Notes under the pieces: model-generated
What the model was told of the DNA's origin: nothing
The model's database searches: none
What the model saw: only the letters and a program-made list of their open reading frames with translations
Assembly: GCF_007830595.1 (NCBI RefSeq)
Contig: NZ_VLLD01000001.1
Direction: 5' to 3' (one strand)
Length of the DNA stretch: 64,000 bases
Source: Treponema_B putidum
GTDB taxonomy: Bacteria; Spirochaetota; Spirochaetia; Treponematales; Treponemataceae
Shown: positions 32,860 to 41,347 of the stretch, piece by piece
Numbering within the stretch: the first letter of the stretch is position 1
How the letters are laid out: the number at the start of each line of letters is the position of its first letter
Position numbers and translations under genes: made by a program

Positions 32860-34713
32860 TTACAATTCAAGTTTTGTTATAGATATTTGCCTTATAAATC
32901 CGTTTAAATATAAAACCTGAATTTTGTTCGACTTATAAAAATAGTTTTCACAATCTCCTGCCGTATAAATCGGTTTACCGAAAAAACTTTCAAAAGATTT
33001 TTTTGTTTCTCCTACCCGTAAATCATTTGGCAATGATAAATTAGAATCTGCAAAAATAGAAATTTTTTCTATGTTATTGTTTGTTGCAGTTGAAATAGAA
33101 ACCTCGGCATTTAAAAAATCGTAATACCACTTTTCAGAAAAATAATTATACTTTATTCCTGAAGGTTTACCCCAATATTCGATTAAATCATCTGTGGTAT
33201 CTTCGAGCTTAATATTTTTTAAAATTATGGGGCTGTATTTTTCCATAGAGAAAATTAAATTACGTAATTGTTCTCTCACCTTTAATGCCTTACTTGTTTC
33301 TCCCAATCCAAAAAGAATTTTCGCATAGTTAAAAATTAGCAGCCTTGTATCGATTGTAGTTCCTGCAAATAGAAAGAGCGGGTCGTTTTTTATGATTGAA
33401 TTTTCTTTTATTAAAGATTCGAAAATCAGTTTTGACTTTGTAAAATCTTTTTGCAAAAGGTAGAGGAGGGAAGCATAGTTGGATGCGGCAATCAGGCTTC
33501 CTGTTCCGTTTTCACTTAGGTATGCTTTTTCGGCAAGGGAGAGAGCCAGATTTTTATCATTTATGTAAGGAGAATAAAAAAGAAGCATTGAGTATGAGGA
33601 TTCCAATCCGGATTCTTCAATCGAATTTAGGTAACTTTTATACGCTCTGACAGCTTCATCATAATCGTTTATATTTCCCGGAATTGCTTCGGTTTCTTCA
33701 TTTGTTTGATTTATTAAAAGGCTTTTGGGATCGAAATTTAAAATCTCATAGTTTTGATTTACTGTTTTTGAATCTTGTGCAGCTGCAGGATAGGCGGTTA
33801 AAAGTCCTTCGTTTGAAATACCTGATGCCCATTTTTTATGTGTTATTATGGCGGCCAGTCTTTTAAAATACATATTGTTAGGAAAGGCAGTCCGCAGGGC
33901 AGAGACTCTTTGCTTTGCATCTTCGATAGCATTTTCATCATCACTTCTGACTGCATCAAGCGCATAGAAAATTTCATCGGCAATAGCTTCTGCCTCATCC
34001 TTGTGTTTAAGTAAGTTACTTATGCGCTGTTGAGGTGAAAAATTTTCGATAAAAAAGCTTTCGAATTTTTTTGTATAGTTAGGGTCATTTTGGATTCTTT
34101 TTAGGTCTTCAAGATGATTGTAAAAAAGGTTTAAATCATAGCCTGCAAGTTTTAAAAGAATTAAGGTAAAGCTGTCAGCAGTCAAATTATAGCTTTTTAA
34201 AAGTTCGCTGTTTTTTTCTCCGCTTCTCCTTGGATCCGAAAAATAGACCAATTTATTGTCAAGGGCAAAAGATGCAGCCGCATTAGCCAAAAAGACTGAA
34301 AGCGTTTTTTCTCTTTCCATATTTAGATTTTTTATCCGGCGTGGCGAAGCTGTTAAATTTTCGGCAATCCTGGCTTCTATGTAATCAAAGAGACCGGTGC
34401 TGATTAAGATGGTTCCGTCAGGATAAATTCCGCATTTTATTATTTGGTTTTCTTCTATAAGAAGACGCATTCTTCCGCGATAAAGCTCATTATTTCTTAT
34501 GAGCATAAAAAGGGAGGCATTAAGCACTTCCTGCCAAACCCCTAAGCTTTCGGCAGATATTTCGTTGATTGAGGCTGTTGCGATTTCATTTCGGTAAAAA
34601 TCCATGGCTTCGGCTCTTATTTCTTTAATTGACTTGTCATTTTCTTGGGCAAAACTTTGAGCATAGCCTTGAAAAAGCGTTAAAATGAGAATAAAACAAC
34701 AAAGTTTCCGCAT
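32860..34713 (-). CDS. Exported M48/BepA-like protein lacking the zinc-binding motif
   Basis: A 617-residue exported protein; residues 1-23 are a signal peptide ending A-Q-S-F-A-Q. The frame of an M48 (BepA/YfgC-type) peptidase is recognisable: P-D-G-T-I-L-I-S-T-G-L-F-D-Y near 100, L-K-L-A-G-Y-D near 200, then F-S-P-Q-Q-R-I-S-N-L. The expected H-E-x-x-H helix reads instead A-N-A-A-A-S, and the later Glu-x-Glu-Ala-Asp is eroded to L-T-A-D. The second half is helical repeat-like (TPR type). Probably a structural or chaperone relative of BepA rather than a protease. ATG 34713 follows AAAGGAAAAATT. Confidence 0.65.
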   Translation of the reverse strand: MRKLCCFILILTLFQGYAQSFAQENDKSIKEIRAEAMDFYRNEIATASINEISAESLGVWQEVLNASLFMLIRNNELYRGRMRLLIEENQIIKCGIYPDGTILISTGLFDYIEARIAENLTASPRRIKNLNMEREKTLSVFLANAAASFALDNKLVYFSDPRRSGEKNSELLKSYNLTADSFTLILLKLAGYDLNLFYNHLEDLKRIQNDPNYTKKFESFFIENFSPQQRISNLLKHKDEAEAIADEIFYALDAVRSDDENAIEDAKQRVSALRTAFPNNMYFKRLAAIITHKKWASGISNEGLLTAYPAAAQDSKTVNQNYEILNFDPKSLLINQTNEETEAIPGNINDYDEAVRAYKSYLNSIEESGLESSYSMLLFYSPYINDKNLALSLAEKAYLSENGTGSLIAASNYASLLYLLQKDFTKSKLIFESLIKENSIIKNDPLFLFAGTTIDTRLLIFNYAKILFGLGETSKALKVREQLRNLIFSMEKYSPIILKNIKLEDTTDDLIEYWGKPSGIKYNYFSEKWYYDFLNAEVSISTATNNNIEKISIFADSNLSLPNDLRVGETKKSFESFFGKPIYTAGDCENYFYKSNKIQVLYLNGFIRQISITKLEL

Positions 34714-34944
34714 AATTTTTCCTTTTATCATTTTCACATAATAGCACAATATAGGATTTTTAGCAAGATTTCGCATTGATTTTATCGATGTTATTAATTT
34801 TTGATTATGCGTAGTTACTGATACCATTGTCTTTGATTATGCGCAAGGTTATAGCCTTTTACTTCGGTTTTCGGCAGTTATTCTGCTTTCTTCTACTTTA
34901 AAAATCAGTCTAAATATGGTAATATAAAAAGACTGGGGGCTTGC
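34714..34944. other. Intergenic region between M48-like gene and relBE
   Basis: Contains two imperfect copies of a TTTGATTATGCG element (near 34798-34811 and 34832-34844) and a probable -10 region TAATAT before relB. A GGGGG ribosome site stands just ahead of the relB ATG. Nothing else is recognised. Confidence 0.35.
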
Positions 34945-35229
34945 ATGATCACAAATGTTCAGGAATGTATAAAACCGATTTCATACATAAAGACAAATGC
35001 CGCTGATATGATGCATTTTGTGAATGACAGAAAAGAACCGCTTATCATTACGCAAAATGGGGAACCACGGGCAGTTTTGATTGATGTTGAATCGTACCAA
35101 GAAATGAAAAATGCGTTCAATTTCTTGAAAATAATTCAACTTTCTGAAAAGGATGTAAAATCCGGAAAAACTAAATCGGCTTCGGAAGTTTTTGCAAATT
35201 TGAGAAGGCAGTATAATCTTGGAAATTAA
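34945..35229 (+). CDS. Phd/YefM-type antitoxin
   Basis: A 94-residue antitoxin of the Phd/YefM superfamily: I-S-Y-I-K-T-N-A-A-D-M-M near 12-23, then P-L-I-I-T-Q-N-G-E-P-R-A-V-L-I-D-V-E-S-Y, the diagnostic strand-helix motif. The C-terminal third is the charged toxin-binding tail. GGGGG precedes the ATG. It overlaps the toxin gene by 11 bases and should repress the pair's own promoter. Confidence 0.88.
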   Translation: MITNVQECIKPISYIKTNAADMMHFVNDRKEPLIITQNGEPRAVLIDVESYQEMKNAFNFLKIIQLSEKDVKSGKTKSASEVFANLRRQYNLGN

Positions 35230-35560
35230 AGAAGTTATTGTTTCTCGGTTTGCAGAAGACGATTTGAATGAAATTGTAGGGTATTATTTTTCTTTAAGTC
35301 CGAATTATGTAGAGAAAATAGTTTCTGAATTTGAAAAAAATATTATGTCTTTGCAGAACAACCCTAAGAGCGGAAGGATTGTTCCTGAGCTTGAAAGACA
35401 AGGGATTTCACAATACAGGGAATTGATTCAAGGGCACTATAGAATTGTGTATGAAATTTCGGAAGATAAACTAATATTTCATACAATTATTGATGGCAGG
35501 AGAAATTTTGAAGATATAATAATCTCAAAATTGTCTCGTTATTATGGAAATAAAACCTAA
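35219..35560 (+). CDS. RelE/ParE family toxin
   Basis: A 113-residue RelE/ParE-superfamily toxin beginning at a TTG codon inside the antitoxin gene, with GAAGG ten bases upstream. Signs: F-A-E-D-D-L-N-E-I helix at the start, L-Q-N-N-P-K-S-G-R-I-V-P-E in the middle, Y-R-E-L-I-Q-G-H-Y-R-I-V-Y-E in the core strands and I-D-G-R-R-N-F near the end. Whether it cuts mRNA (RelE) or poisons gyrase (ParE) cannot be decided; the R-R-N/D-F ending is closer to ParE-type members. Confidence 0.87.
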   Translation: MEIKEVIVSRFAEDDLNEIVGYYFSLSPNYVEKIVSEFEKNIMSLQNNPKSGRIVPELERQGISQYRELIQGHYRIVYEISEDKLIFHTIIDGRRNFEDIIISKLSRYYGNKT

Positions 35561-35628
35561 GGCCCGCTTCAACCGGCAAGGTAAATAATACCTTAAAAAA
35601 TTCAACAATCAACATCAATAAATATACC

Positions 35629-35667
35629 TTGATTTTTTCTCATAAGTACGATATATTGTACTTATGA
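35629..35667 (+). promoter_or_regulatory. yefM-yoeB promoter and operator palindrome
   Basis: TTGATT (35629-35634), 17 bases, TATATT (35652-35657). A perfect 10-base inverted repeat, TCATAAGTAC (35640-35649) with GTACTTATGA (35658-35667), is centred on the -10, fitting autoregulation by the YefM-YoeB complex. Confidence 0.75.
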
Positions 35668-35677
35668 GGAGTTTTGT

Positions 35678-35935
35678 ATGGATGCAATTACATATTCGGA
35701 TTTACGCCGCAATCTAAAAGCATATATGGACAAAGTTTACAATGACTATGAACCCTTGATAATATCAAGGAAAAATTCGGAAAATGTGGTTCTTCTATCG
35801 GTACGTGAGTATAATAGTCTTATTGAAACCGATTATTTGCTTAAGAACGAGGCGAATGCAGCTCATTTAATGAAATCAATTGAACAGCATAGAGCTGGGA
35901 AAATACAAAAACACGAGTTGCTGCAAGATGAATAA
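35678..35935 (+). CDS. yefM: YefM-type antitoxin
   Basis: An 85-residue YefM: M-D-A-I-T-Y-S-D-L-R-R-N-L-K-A-Y-M at the DNA-binding start, then P-L-I-I-S-R-K and N-V-V-L-L-S-V-R-E-Y-N-S-L. GAGGAG lies six bases before the ATG. It overlaps the yoeB start by eight bases and lies 117 bases behind the relBE-type pair, giving two tandem TA modules. Confidence 0.92.
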   Translation: MDAITYSDLRRNLKAYMDKVYNDYEPLIISRKNSENVVLLSVREYNSLIETDYLLKNEANAAHLMKSIEQHRAGKIQKHELLQDE

Positions 35936-36188
35936 ACTCTTTACAGATGAGGCTTGGGCTGATTATATCTATTGGTTTAATACGGATAAAAAAGTTCTTA
36001 AAAGAATAAATGATTTGATAAAAGAAATCGAAAGAACGCCGTTTACGGGCAAGGGAAAACCGGAACCGTTAAAATATTCTTTGTCAGGATATTGGTCAAG
36101 GCGGATAAATCATGAACATAGAATAGTATATCAAGTAGAAAAGCAGCAGTTAGCGTTTATTTCTTTTAGGTACCACTATGAAAAATAG
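35928..36188 (+). CDS. yoeB: YoeB ribosome-dependent mRNA interferase toxin
   Basis: An 86-residue YoeB, almost the same length as the E. coli protein. Conserved segments are F-T-D-E-A-W-A-D-Y-I-Y-W, G-K-G-K-P-E-P-L-K with the catalytic Glu, S-G-Y-W-S-R-R-I-N-x-E-H-R-I-V-Y with the catalytic Arg, and the C-terminal R-Y-H-Y carrying the His-Tyr pair, so it appears intact. The start MNKLFTDEAW at 35928 overlaps the antitoxin stop; an earlier in-frame ATG is rejected. Confidence 0.93.
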   Translation: MNKLFTDEAWADYIYWFNTDKKVLKRINDLIKEIERTPFTGKGKPEPLKYSLSGYWSRRINHEHRIVYQVEKQQLAFISFRYHYEK

Positions 36189-36256
36189 TTTAATCTATTT
36201 CTATCTTTTCTCCGGTCTGCTTGATTAAAGGTGCTATAATATGTTAGAGTAGGCCA

Positions 36257-36730
36257 ATGGTAAAAGCTGTTTTTGCAGGGTCCTTTGATCCGCCCACCTT
36301 CGGGCATTTAAATGTAATTGAAAGAGCTCAAAAGATATTCACCGAGGTGCATGTAGTAATCGCCGTAAATAACAACAAAAACTATTTGTTTTCGGGTGAA
36401 GAGCGTAAACATATGATGGAAGAACTGACCCAAAAATGGGATAATGTTTTTGTAAATACTTGGAATTCGCTGATAGTAAACTATGCCGAAAAAATCGGTG
36501 CCAATGTTTTAATCCGCGGTGTACGGAATGTTTCCGATTTTTCTTACGAATTCGATCTTGCCGTTATGAATAAGGGCTTAAATCAAAAGATAGAAACCGT
36601 TTTTATGGTTCCCGACACAAAGTACTTTGTGTTGCGTTCAAGCTCCATAAAAGAATTGGCAGCCTTCAAGGGCAATCTTTCCGGCATGGTTCCTCCTATA
36701 GTCGAAAAAGCCTTAAAGGAAAAAATATAG
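36257..36730 (+). CDS. coaD: Phosphopantetheine adenylyltransferase
   Basis: A 157-residue CoaD, which transfers AMP to 4'-phosphopantetheine in the fourth step of CoA synthesis. Nucleotidyl-transferase motif G-S-F-D-P-P-T-F-G-H is at 8-17 (T/H-x-G-H), N-V-L-I-R-G-V-R-N near 82-90 and the R-S-S-S-I-K-E-L motif near 127-134. Length is normal. It is followed 33 bases later by a small membrane protein gene on the same strand. Confidence 0.95.
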   Translation: MVKAVFAGSFDPPTFGHLNVIERAQKIFTEVHVVIAVNNNKNYLFSGEERKHMMEELTQKWDNVFVNTWNSLIVNYAEKIGANVLIRGVRNVSDFSYEFDLAVMNKGLNQKIETVFMVPDTKYFVLRSSSIKELAAFKGNLSGMVPPIVEKALKEKI

Positions 36731-36763
36731 GAAATATAAAACCCTTTGCGTAAGGAGGTATAG

Positions 36764-37192
36764 ATGTTTATTATAGAAATTTTAGTTCCCATTTTCCTTT
36801 TGGTGTGGTCTATTGCATCTTTTTTAGCGTATTTATACACCCGTTATTTAATAGATAAATACGATAGGGCTTGCTTACCCGGATGTCGTATTAAGGCCCA
36901 AAAATATCAATGGAGTTCAAAAGAGGTATGGGAAAAATCTTTTACCCTGCTTTCCGGCTTGTGGTTAAAATTTTTTAGTATCTTTGCACCAATAAGCCTT
37001 AGTATTGATAGTCTTTGGCTCTTCCTTAAATCCTTCCGCTTATATATCTCGATAGCCGGAGGCCTGTTTTTTCTAATTTTTATGCTTATATTTATAATAA
37101 AGGGAATAAAAATACACAAGTCTTTTTGCTCAAAAGGGTGGTTTTGGACTTCTTATAATACCAATTCTTTTAATGATGTTTCCAAGACTTGA
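36764..37192 (+). CDS. Small membrane protein of unknown function
   Basis: Up to 142 residues with hydrophobic helices at about 2-25 and 92-112 and a weaker one near 62-85. Its last ~20 codons run into the 3' end of the convergent hicB gene, so the natural C-terminus may have been altered there. TAAGGAGG precedes the ATG. No family is recognised. Probably cotranscribed with coaD. Confidence 0.6.
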   Translation: MFIIEILVPIFLLVWSIASFLAYLYTRYLIDKYDRACLPGCRIKAQKYQWSSKEVWEKSFTLLSGLWLKFFSIFAPISLSIDSLWLFLKSFRLYISIAGGLFFLIFMLIFIIKGIKIHKSFCSKGWFWTSYNTNSFNDVSKT

Positions 37193-37541
37193 GAAAATTT
37201 ATGCCTTGTTGTTCTGCTTTTAGCTTTAAACCATATGGGATAGTACAGTTTGTCCTAACACGCCTGCTATCTATTTCATTTTTTACAAGGTCAGGGTAAA
37301 TAGTAATAGCACAAACTATATCTCCATCGTTTGTCTGTATGCCTGAAAACTCCTCAACAGGCAGTTTTTCTCCGTCTTTTTCCATTCCATATATATGAAG
37401 TTCTAAAGCTTCTTTTGCCATTTTTTGTGCATCAATAAAGTCTTTTCCATAGCTTACACAACCTAAAACATGCGGAAAATACACACTATATGCTCCATCT
37501 CCTGCCGCTTCAAAAACAGCCAAATATGTTTTATTTCTCAT
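37170..37541 (-). CDS. hicB: HicB family antitoxin
   Basis: A 123-residue HicB with K-T-Y-L-A-V-F-E-A-A-G-D-G-A-Y-S-V-Y-F-P-H-V-L-G at the start, then A-Q-K-M-A-K-E-A-L-E-L-H, the classic HicB half-domain. The last 50 residues show no clear DNA-binding motif. It has its own ATG at 37541 behind AAGAGGT, but the upstream hicA fragment is open in the same frame, so a 159-residue HicA'-HicB fusion starting at 37649 could also be made. Confidence 0.8.
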   Translation of the reverse strand: MRNKTYLAVFEAAGDGAYSVYFPHVLGCVSYGKDFIDAQKMAKEALELHIYGMEKDGEKLPVEEFSGIQTNDGDIVCAITIYPDLVKNEIDSRRVRTNCTIPYGLKLKAEQQGINFLKSWKHH

Positions 37542-37649
37542 TTTATACCTCTTAATTTTCAAGTGTTTTAATTGATAATGTGAACCTTTAGTTTCACAAA
37601 TATACCATCCGTTTTGTTTTAAGAGCTTTAACACTTCCTTTGCTGTCAT
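37542..37649 (-). pseudogene. hicA: hicA toxin, internally deleted and fused in frame to hicB
   Basis: Codons from 37649 give a good HicA N-terminus (M-T-A-K-E-V-L-K-L-L-K-Q-N-G-W, then E-T-K-G-S-H-Y-Q-L-K-H), including the catalytic His. The second half, from the expected V-x-V-P-x-H-x-x-x-(D/E)-I segment onward, is missing. The deletion joins the fragment to the hicB ribosome site with no stop between, so the toxin is probably dead and the antitoxin survives. Confidence 0.75.
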
Positions 37650-37655
37650 ATGTAA

Positions 37656-37684
37656 ATTATACGTATAAAAAATGCGTATGTCAA
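37656..37684 (-). promoter_or_regulatory. hicA'-hicB promoter, predicted leaderless
   Basis: TTGACA (37684-37679), 17-base spacer, TATAAT (37661-37656), then six bases and the ATG at 37649. The sequence between -10 and ATG resembles that at the first hicA locus (1741-1752). Confidence 0.75.
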
Positions 37685-37724
37685 TGGTTGAAATTTATCT
37701 TATTTTACAACTTACCGTCAGGTG

Positions 37725-37838
37725 TTGAAACACTATGATAATGTCTATATAATAAACTGTGGAGATAAAAAGGTAATGAATGAAAAACTAAGTATGAGAA
37801 TAAAGATGCAGACAAAGGGAAAATATCGTCAACATTAG
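37725..37838 (+). promoter_or_regulatory. Strong promoter with a 20-codon ORF
   Basis: TTGAAA (37725-37730), 17 bases, TATAAT (37748-37753), then GGAG and AAGG at 37761-37773 and an ATG at 37776 opening a 20-codon basic peptide that stops at 37836. It may be a gene start left behind when the neighbouring island was inserted, a small peptide gene or an RNA. The rest of the gap to 37900 shows nothing. Confidence 0.4.
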
Positions 37839-37900
37839 GTGGTGAGTCTAAAATAAACTTAAAACAAGCATATTATTAGGTTAAATATTAACATATTTTC

Positions 37901-39685
37901 TTATTCAAAGTTTTTTCTTTGAGACTCGTATAATTCAGTGAAAAGACCATTTTGTTTGATTAGAGAATCAAAAGTTCCTTTTTCAATAAGCATTCCCGAA
38001 TCAATAACAATTATTTTATCGCAGGATTTTACGCTGCTCATCCGATGCGTTATGATAAGTACAATTTTACCCGCACTCTGTTTAAAAATAGTTTCGATAA
38101 ATTCATTTTCTGAAATTGGATCTATTGCAGATGTTGGCTCATCAAAAAATATACAATTACTTGTCCGTGTAAATGCACGCAATGCAGCAAGTCTCTGTTT
38201 TTCACCTCCGGATAGTTCTTCGCCGCCGTATTGCGTACCAATATAAGTATTCTCTTTATTTTCAAGCCGTTTTTTAAATTCAATTCCTAAAAATTTTAGT
38301 TTTTCTTTTTTTGTTTTTTCTTCTTCTTTAGAATGTTCTGGCTTTATAAAAATATTTTCATCAATCGTGTATCCTGCATATATTCCAAAATCTTGAAACA
38401 TGGCAGATATACCTTGACGATACGTTTTTTTATCTAATTGTGAAAGATCGTATTTACCGTTTATAATTATGCTTCCCCTTTGAGGAGTGTAAAATCCAAG
38501 TAGAAGTTTTACTAATGTTGTTTTACCGCTTCCATTTTTCCCAACAAGTGCATACGTTTTTTTGGCATCCAGAAAAAGAGATAGGTTTTTTATAATATAT
38601 TCTTTTTTATCGTATGAGAACCAAAGGTTTCTTATTTCCAACGATTCAATTTTTTCGGTAAAAATTATTTTTTCATTAGTGGATACTTTTCTCGTTTCTC
38701 TCTTTTTCCAATCAATAATATCAAAAAAGTTTTTAAAGTATCCCATTAAAATAAAATACCATTTTCCATATGTAGCTAAATCTTGAATTTCATATTGGGA
38801 GTACATAAATGCTTGAATATATGCTGCGAGTGCTCCGACAGCGATTCTTTTTTTTACAATAATAAAAATTACGGCGAAAAATAATGCTGCCATAAGTACG
38901 GCTGATACGAAACTTATAAATATGTTCAATGCAGCTCCTCGGTGTGCAATATGAATAATTTTTTTTAAATACTCATCCCTTGTTTTGATATATGCACTCT
39001 TAAAATTTTCCGTAAAACCGAATAGTAAATTATCTTTTGCTTTTTCACTTTCAAGTCCATGTTTAATATATGTTGTCAGCTTTAACTTTTCTTGTTGCAT
39101 ACTTTGAGTTTTTAGCCATTGTTTTTTCCCACTGATTTGTGAAATTATAAAAATAGGAACCGTAGAACAGAGCATTAAAATCGGTAAAAGATAATCAACC
39201 GCTAATAAAACACCAACCATGCTTATCAAGTTTACTATTTTTTGTAAATTGATACTTATATTGAAAACGTAGTTTTGAGGGCGTATATGTATCTGTTCTC
39301 TTATCATATCAATTTTTACCAGATTTTCTTTATTTTCAAAAAAACTTACATCATCTAAAACTATTAATTTTTCAGAAATGGAATTTAAAATACTGATAGA
39401 AAATTTTTCAGTTATTATGGTATTCAGAGTGTTTTGCAAAGTAGAACTTAATTCGGATACAAGTGTTACCATTACCCAAATTGCAAGGAGGTTAAATATT
39501 TCTGAAAATTGCAGAGGTATAGATGTTTGTATGCTTTCGGCGATAATATTAATTAAGTTCATAGAAATAAAAATACGAAGAGAAGGTAAAATGCCTGAAA
39601 GTATGGTTATGGTAATAACTGCAATTACCCGTAAAGGAGATGCTTTTAGAAATAAAGTAAAAGTCCTAAAAAAAATATTTTTCAT
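37901..39685 (-). CDS. ABC transporter, LanT/NisT-like (no peptidase domain)
   Basis: A 594-residue exporter-fold half-transporter. The six-helix membrane domain occupies 1-335; the ATPase domain has G-K-N-G-S-G-K-T-T near 372-380, L-S-G-G-E-K-Q-R-L, C-I-F-F-D-E-P-T-S-A-I-D and I-T-H-R-M. There is no N-terminal C39 peptidase, so it resembles NisT rather than LctT and leader removal would need another protease. Its ATG overlaps the stop of the dehydratase gene (ATGA), so the two are translationally coupled and it probably exports the modified peptide. Strongly AT-rich. Confidence 0.85.
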   Translation of the reverse strand: MKNIFFRTFTLFLKASPLRVIAVITITILSGILPSLRIFISMNLINIIAESIQTSIPLQFSEIFNLLAIWVMVTLVSELSSTLQNTLNTIITEKFSISILNSISEKLIVLDDVSFFENKENLVKIDMIREQIHIRPQNYVFNISINLQKIVNLISMVGVLLAVDYLLPILMLCSTVPIFIISQISGKKQWLKTQSMQQEKLKLTTYIKHGLESEKAKDNLLFGFTENFKSAYIKTRDEYLKKIIHIAHRGAALNIFISFVSAVLMAALFFAVIFIIVKKRIAVGALAAYIQAFMYSQYEIQDLATYGKWYFILMGYFKNFFDIIDWKKRETRKVSTNEKIIFTEKIESLEIRNLWFSYDKKEYIIKNLSLFLDAKKTYALVGKNGSGKTTLVKLLLGFYTPQRGSIIINGKYDLSQLDKKTYRQGISAMFQDFGIYAGYTIDENIFIKPEHSKEEEKTKKEKLKFLGIEFKKRLENKENTYIGTQYGGEELSGGEKQRLAALRAFTRTSNCIFFDEPTSAIDPISENEFIETIFKQSAGKIVLIITHRMSSVKSCDKIIVIDSGMLIEKGTFDSLIKQNGLFTELYESQRKNFE

Positions 39686-41241
39686 TCAAGCCAGCCTTTA
39701 TTGAAAATGCTCTGTTTTATGTATTTTGAACTATTCAAACAATTTTTTAGAGCAAGTAAATTTTTATTTATATAATTGTTGTCAATCATATCTATTTTCA
39801 ATTGAATATTATCAAAAATCGAACTTGAAAAAGCATTTACGATTTTTAAATTCCTATGATCAAATAGATCTTTAGAGCATGCATCCCTATAAAAAAAAGG
39901 TATTAGTCCTTGCTTTAAAGCTAGTATTTCGCTATCTATTATCATATTTTTAGTTTTTTGATCAAAATGAAAAAGAAAATCATTATTTAGTTTTGTTTTT
40001 ATAGTATCCCAATATTTCTTTTGATTTTTCAATTCATATGGCTGAAAACTTCTAACATATATAAAATGGTAGAATGCAGTAGATCTTATAATATGTTTAT
40101 ATTTGAATTGATTAATATACTCTCTATTTAAAGTATTTTTAATTTGATGTTTTTTTTGAATAATTTTTAACAATGTATTTTTGAATGCATTTTGAATAAT
40201 ATCTGCATAATCTTCTGCATAAATAATTCCATTAGCATCATATGCTCTATTGTGGGACTTATAATTACTTAGTTTTCTATACTTAACAAAAAAATCATCA
40301 GTACCATCATTTACTACAAAAGGATATAGATAACTTTTATTTCTAACCTCTCCTCCTTGTAGTGCAGAAACAAAACTTCTTTCTGTTTTTGCTTTATCAA
40401 AATGTTCTATAAACAGAGTTGCTTCAATATCTGTTATTTTTTGATCTATATGAACCTTAGACCTGTTATTTTTCTTTAGATCTGATTTAAATGTGAATAG
40501 CGATTCGAAATCAAGAATTACAGGATAGTTGGCGTTAACAAGTAAATTTTCTAAATGCACATCAGTTAAGTTTAATGATGTTGATACTGCCATTAATCTA
40601 CCGGTATGTTTATAAAATTCTAAAGGTGTTTTTACAATAGGTTCATAATCAAGAAAATCATAAATTATATAGTTATTTGTTATTCCTAATATGTTCTTTC
40701 TAATATATTTAATATCAAGAATATTGCATATTTTATAAAAACAATCAGCGGGATTGCAAGGTGAGGGTTTTAAAAAAAACTTTTTTTTATTTTTTAAAGT
40801 TATACATAACGGCATAAGCGATGTGGAATGTAAATCTCCAAATCCAAGAGTGATTTCTTTAATGTCATTATCACAAACTATATACGCAATTTTTTTTAGA
40901 TCAACTATCGCTTTATTAATGCTATTACTTGTTATCTTTATAAAAGCTGTAATATTTTCATCAATTATATCTAATAAACCATATTTATTTATATCACTTA
41001 GTAGATGTTCATATGGCTGTGTAAAGTAATTTTTATAAACGTTTTTTTCTTTTAATTGTTTTTTTTTGAAAATCAACAAAGCTATGGACGGTATCATAAG
41101 CGTTTCAAGTTGTTTTATTAAAAAATTCTTATAGTTATTAATAAATTCAGAAATATAATTTATTTCATTTTTCCAAAAATTATGTGATAAAATAAATTGA
41201 TTATAAAAGTCAAGCCTATTTTCCTCAATTTCTCCGTGCAT
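39682..41241 (-). CDS. LanM-type lanthipeptide dehydratase domain protein (DUF4135) without cyclase domain
   Basis: A 519-residue protein matching the dehydratase half of class II lanthipeptide synthetases, which phosphorylate and eliminate Ser/Thr. Visible residues: G-D136-L-H138 with K158-P twenty residues later, T-D227-V-H229-L-E-N232, then D244-F-E246 seventeen residues after D227; these spacings fit LanM kinase and elimination residues. An R386-S-T388 motif sits where LanMs carry Arg and Thr. The C-terminal LanC cyclase with its zinc Cys/His ligands is completely absent, and the protein ends at the domain boundary. GGAAGTGG precedes the ATG. The family is clear; the reaction product is inferred. 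Confidence 0.8.
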   Translation of the reverse strand: MHGEIEENRLDFYNQFILSHNFWKNEINYISEFINNYKNFLIKQLETLMIPSIALLIFKKKQLKEKNVYKNYFTQPYEHLLSDINKYGLLDIIDENITAFIKITSNSINKAIVDLKKIAYIVCDNDIKEITLGFGDLHSTSLMPLCITLKNKKKFFLKPSPCNPADCFYKICNILDIKYIRKNILGITNNYIIYDFLDYEPIVKTPLEFYKHTGRLMAVSTSLNLTDVHLENLLVNANYPVILDFESLFTFKSDLKKNNRSKVHIDQKITDIEATLFIEHFDKAKTERSFVSALQGGEVRNKSYLYPFVVNDGTDDFFVKYRKLSNYKSHNRAYDANGIIYAEDYADIIQNAFKNTLLKIIQKKHQIKNTLNREYINQFKYKHIIRSTAFYHFIYVRSFQPYELKNQKKYWDTIKTKLNNDFLFHFDQKTKNMIIDSEILALKQGLIPFFYRDACSKDLFDHRNLKIVNAFSSSIFDNIQLKIDMIDNNYINKNLLALKNCLNSSKYIKQSIFNKGWLE

Positions 41242-41347
41242 ATTCCACTTCCAATAGCTTTTATATATACATATAAATTAAAAACACATTGTCACTAGTG
41301 TCTATATATAATTATAATATTCCATTCCAGAGACAAAAATATAACGA

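Noticed and set aside
34714..34944. Possible small RNA or tRNA-like structure
   Set aside because: Only short repeats and a probable promoter; no cloverleaf or T-loop sequence found. No tRNA was seen anywhere in the window.
39682..41241. Protein kinase or aminoglycoside-phosphotransferase-like enzyme as an alternative
   Set aside because: The D-x-H, K-P and T-D-x-H-x-E-N motifs with LanM spacing and the adjacent LanT-like exporter favour a LanM dehydratase.
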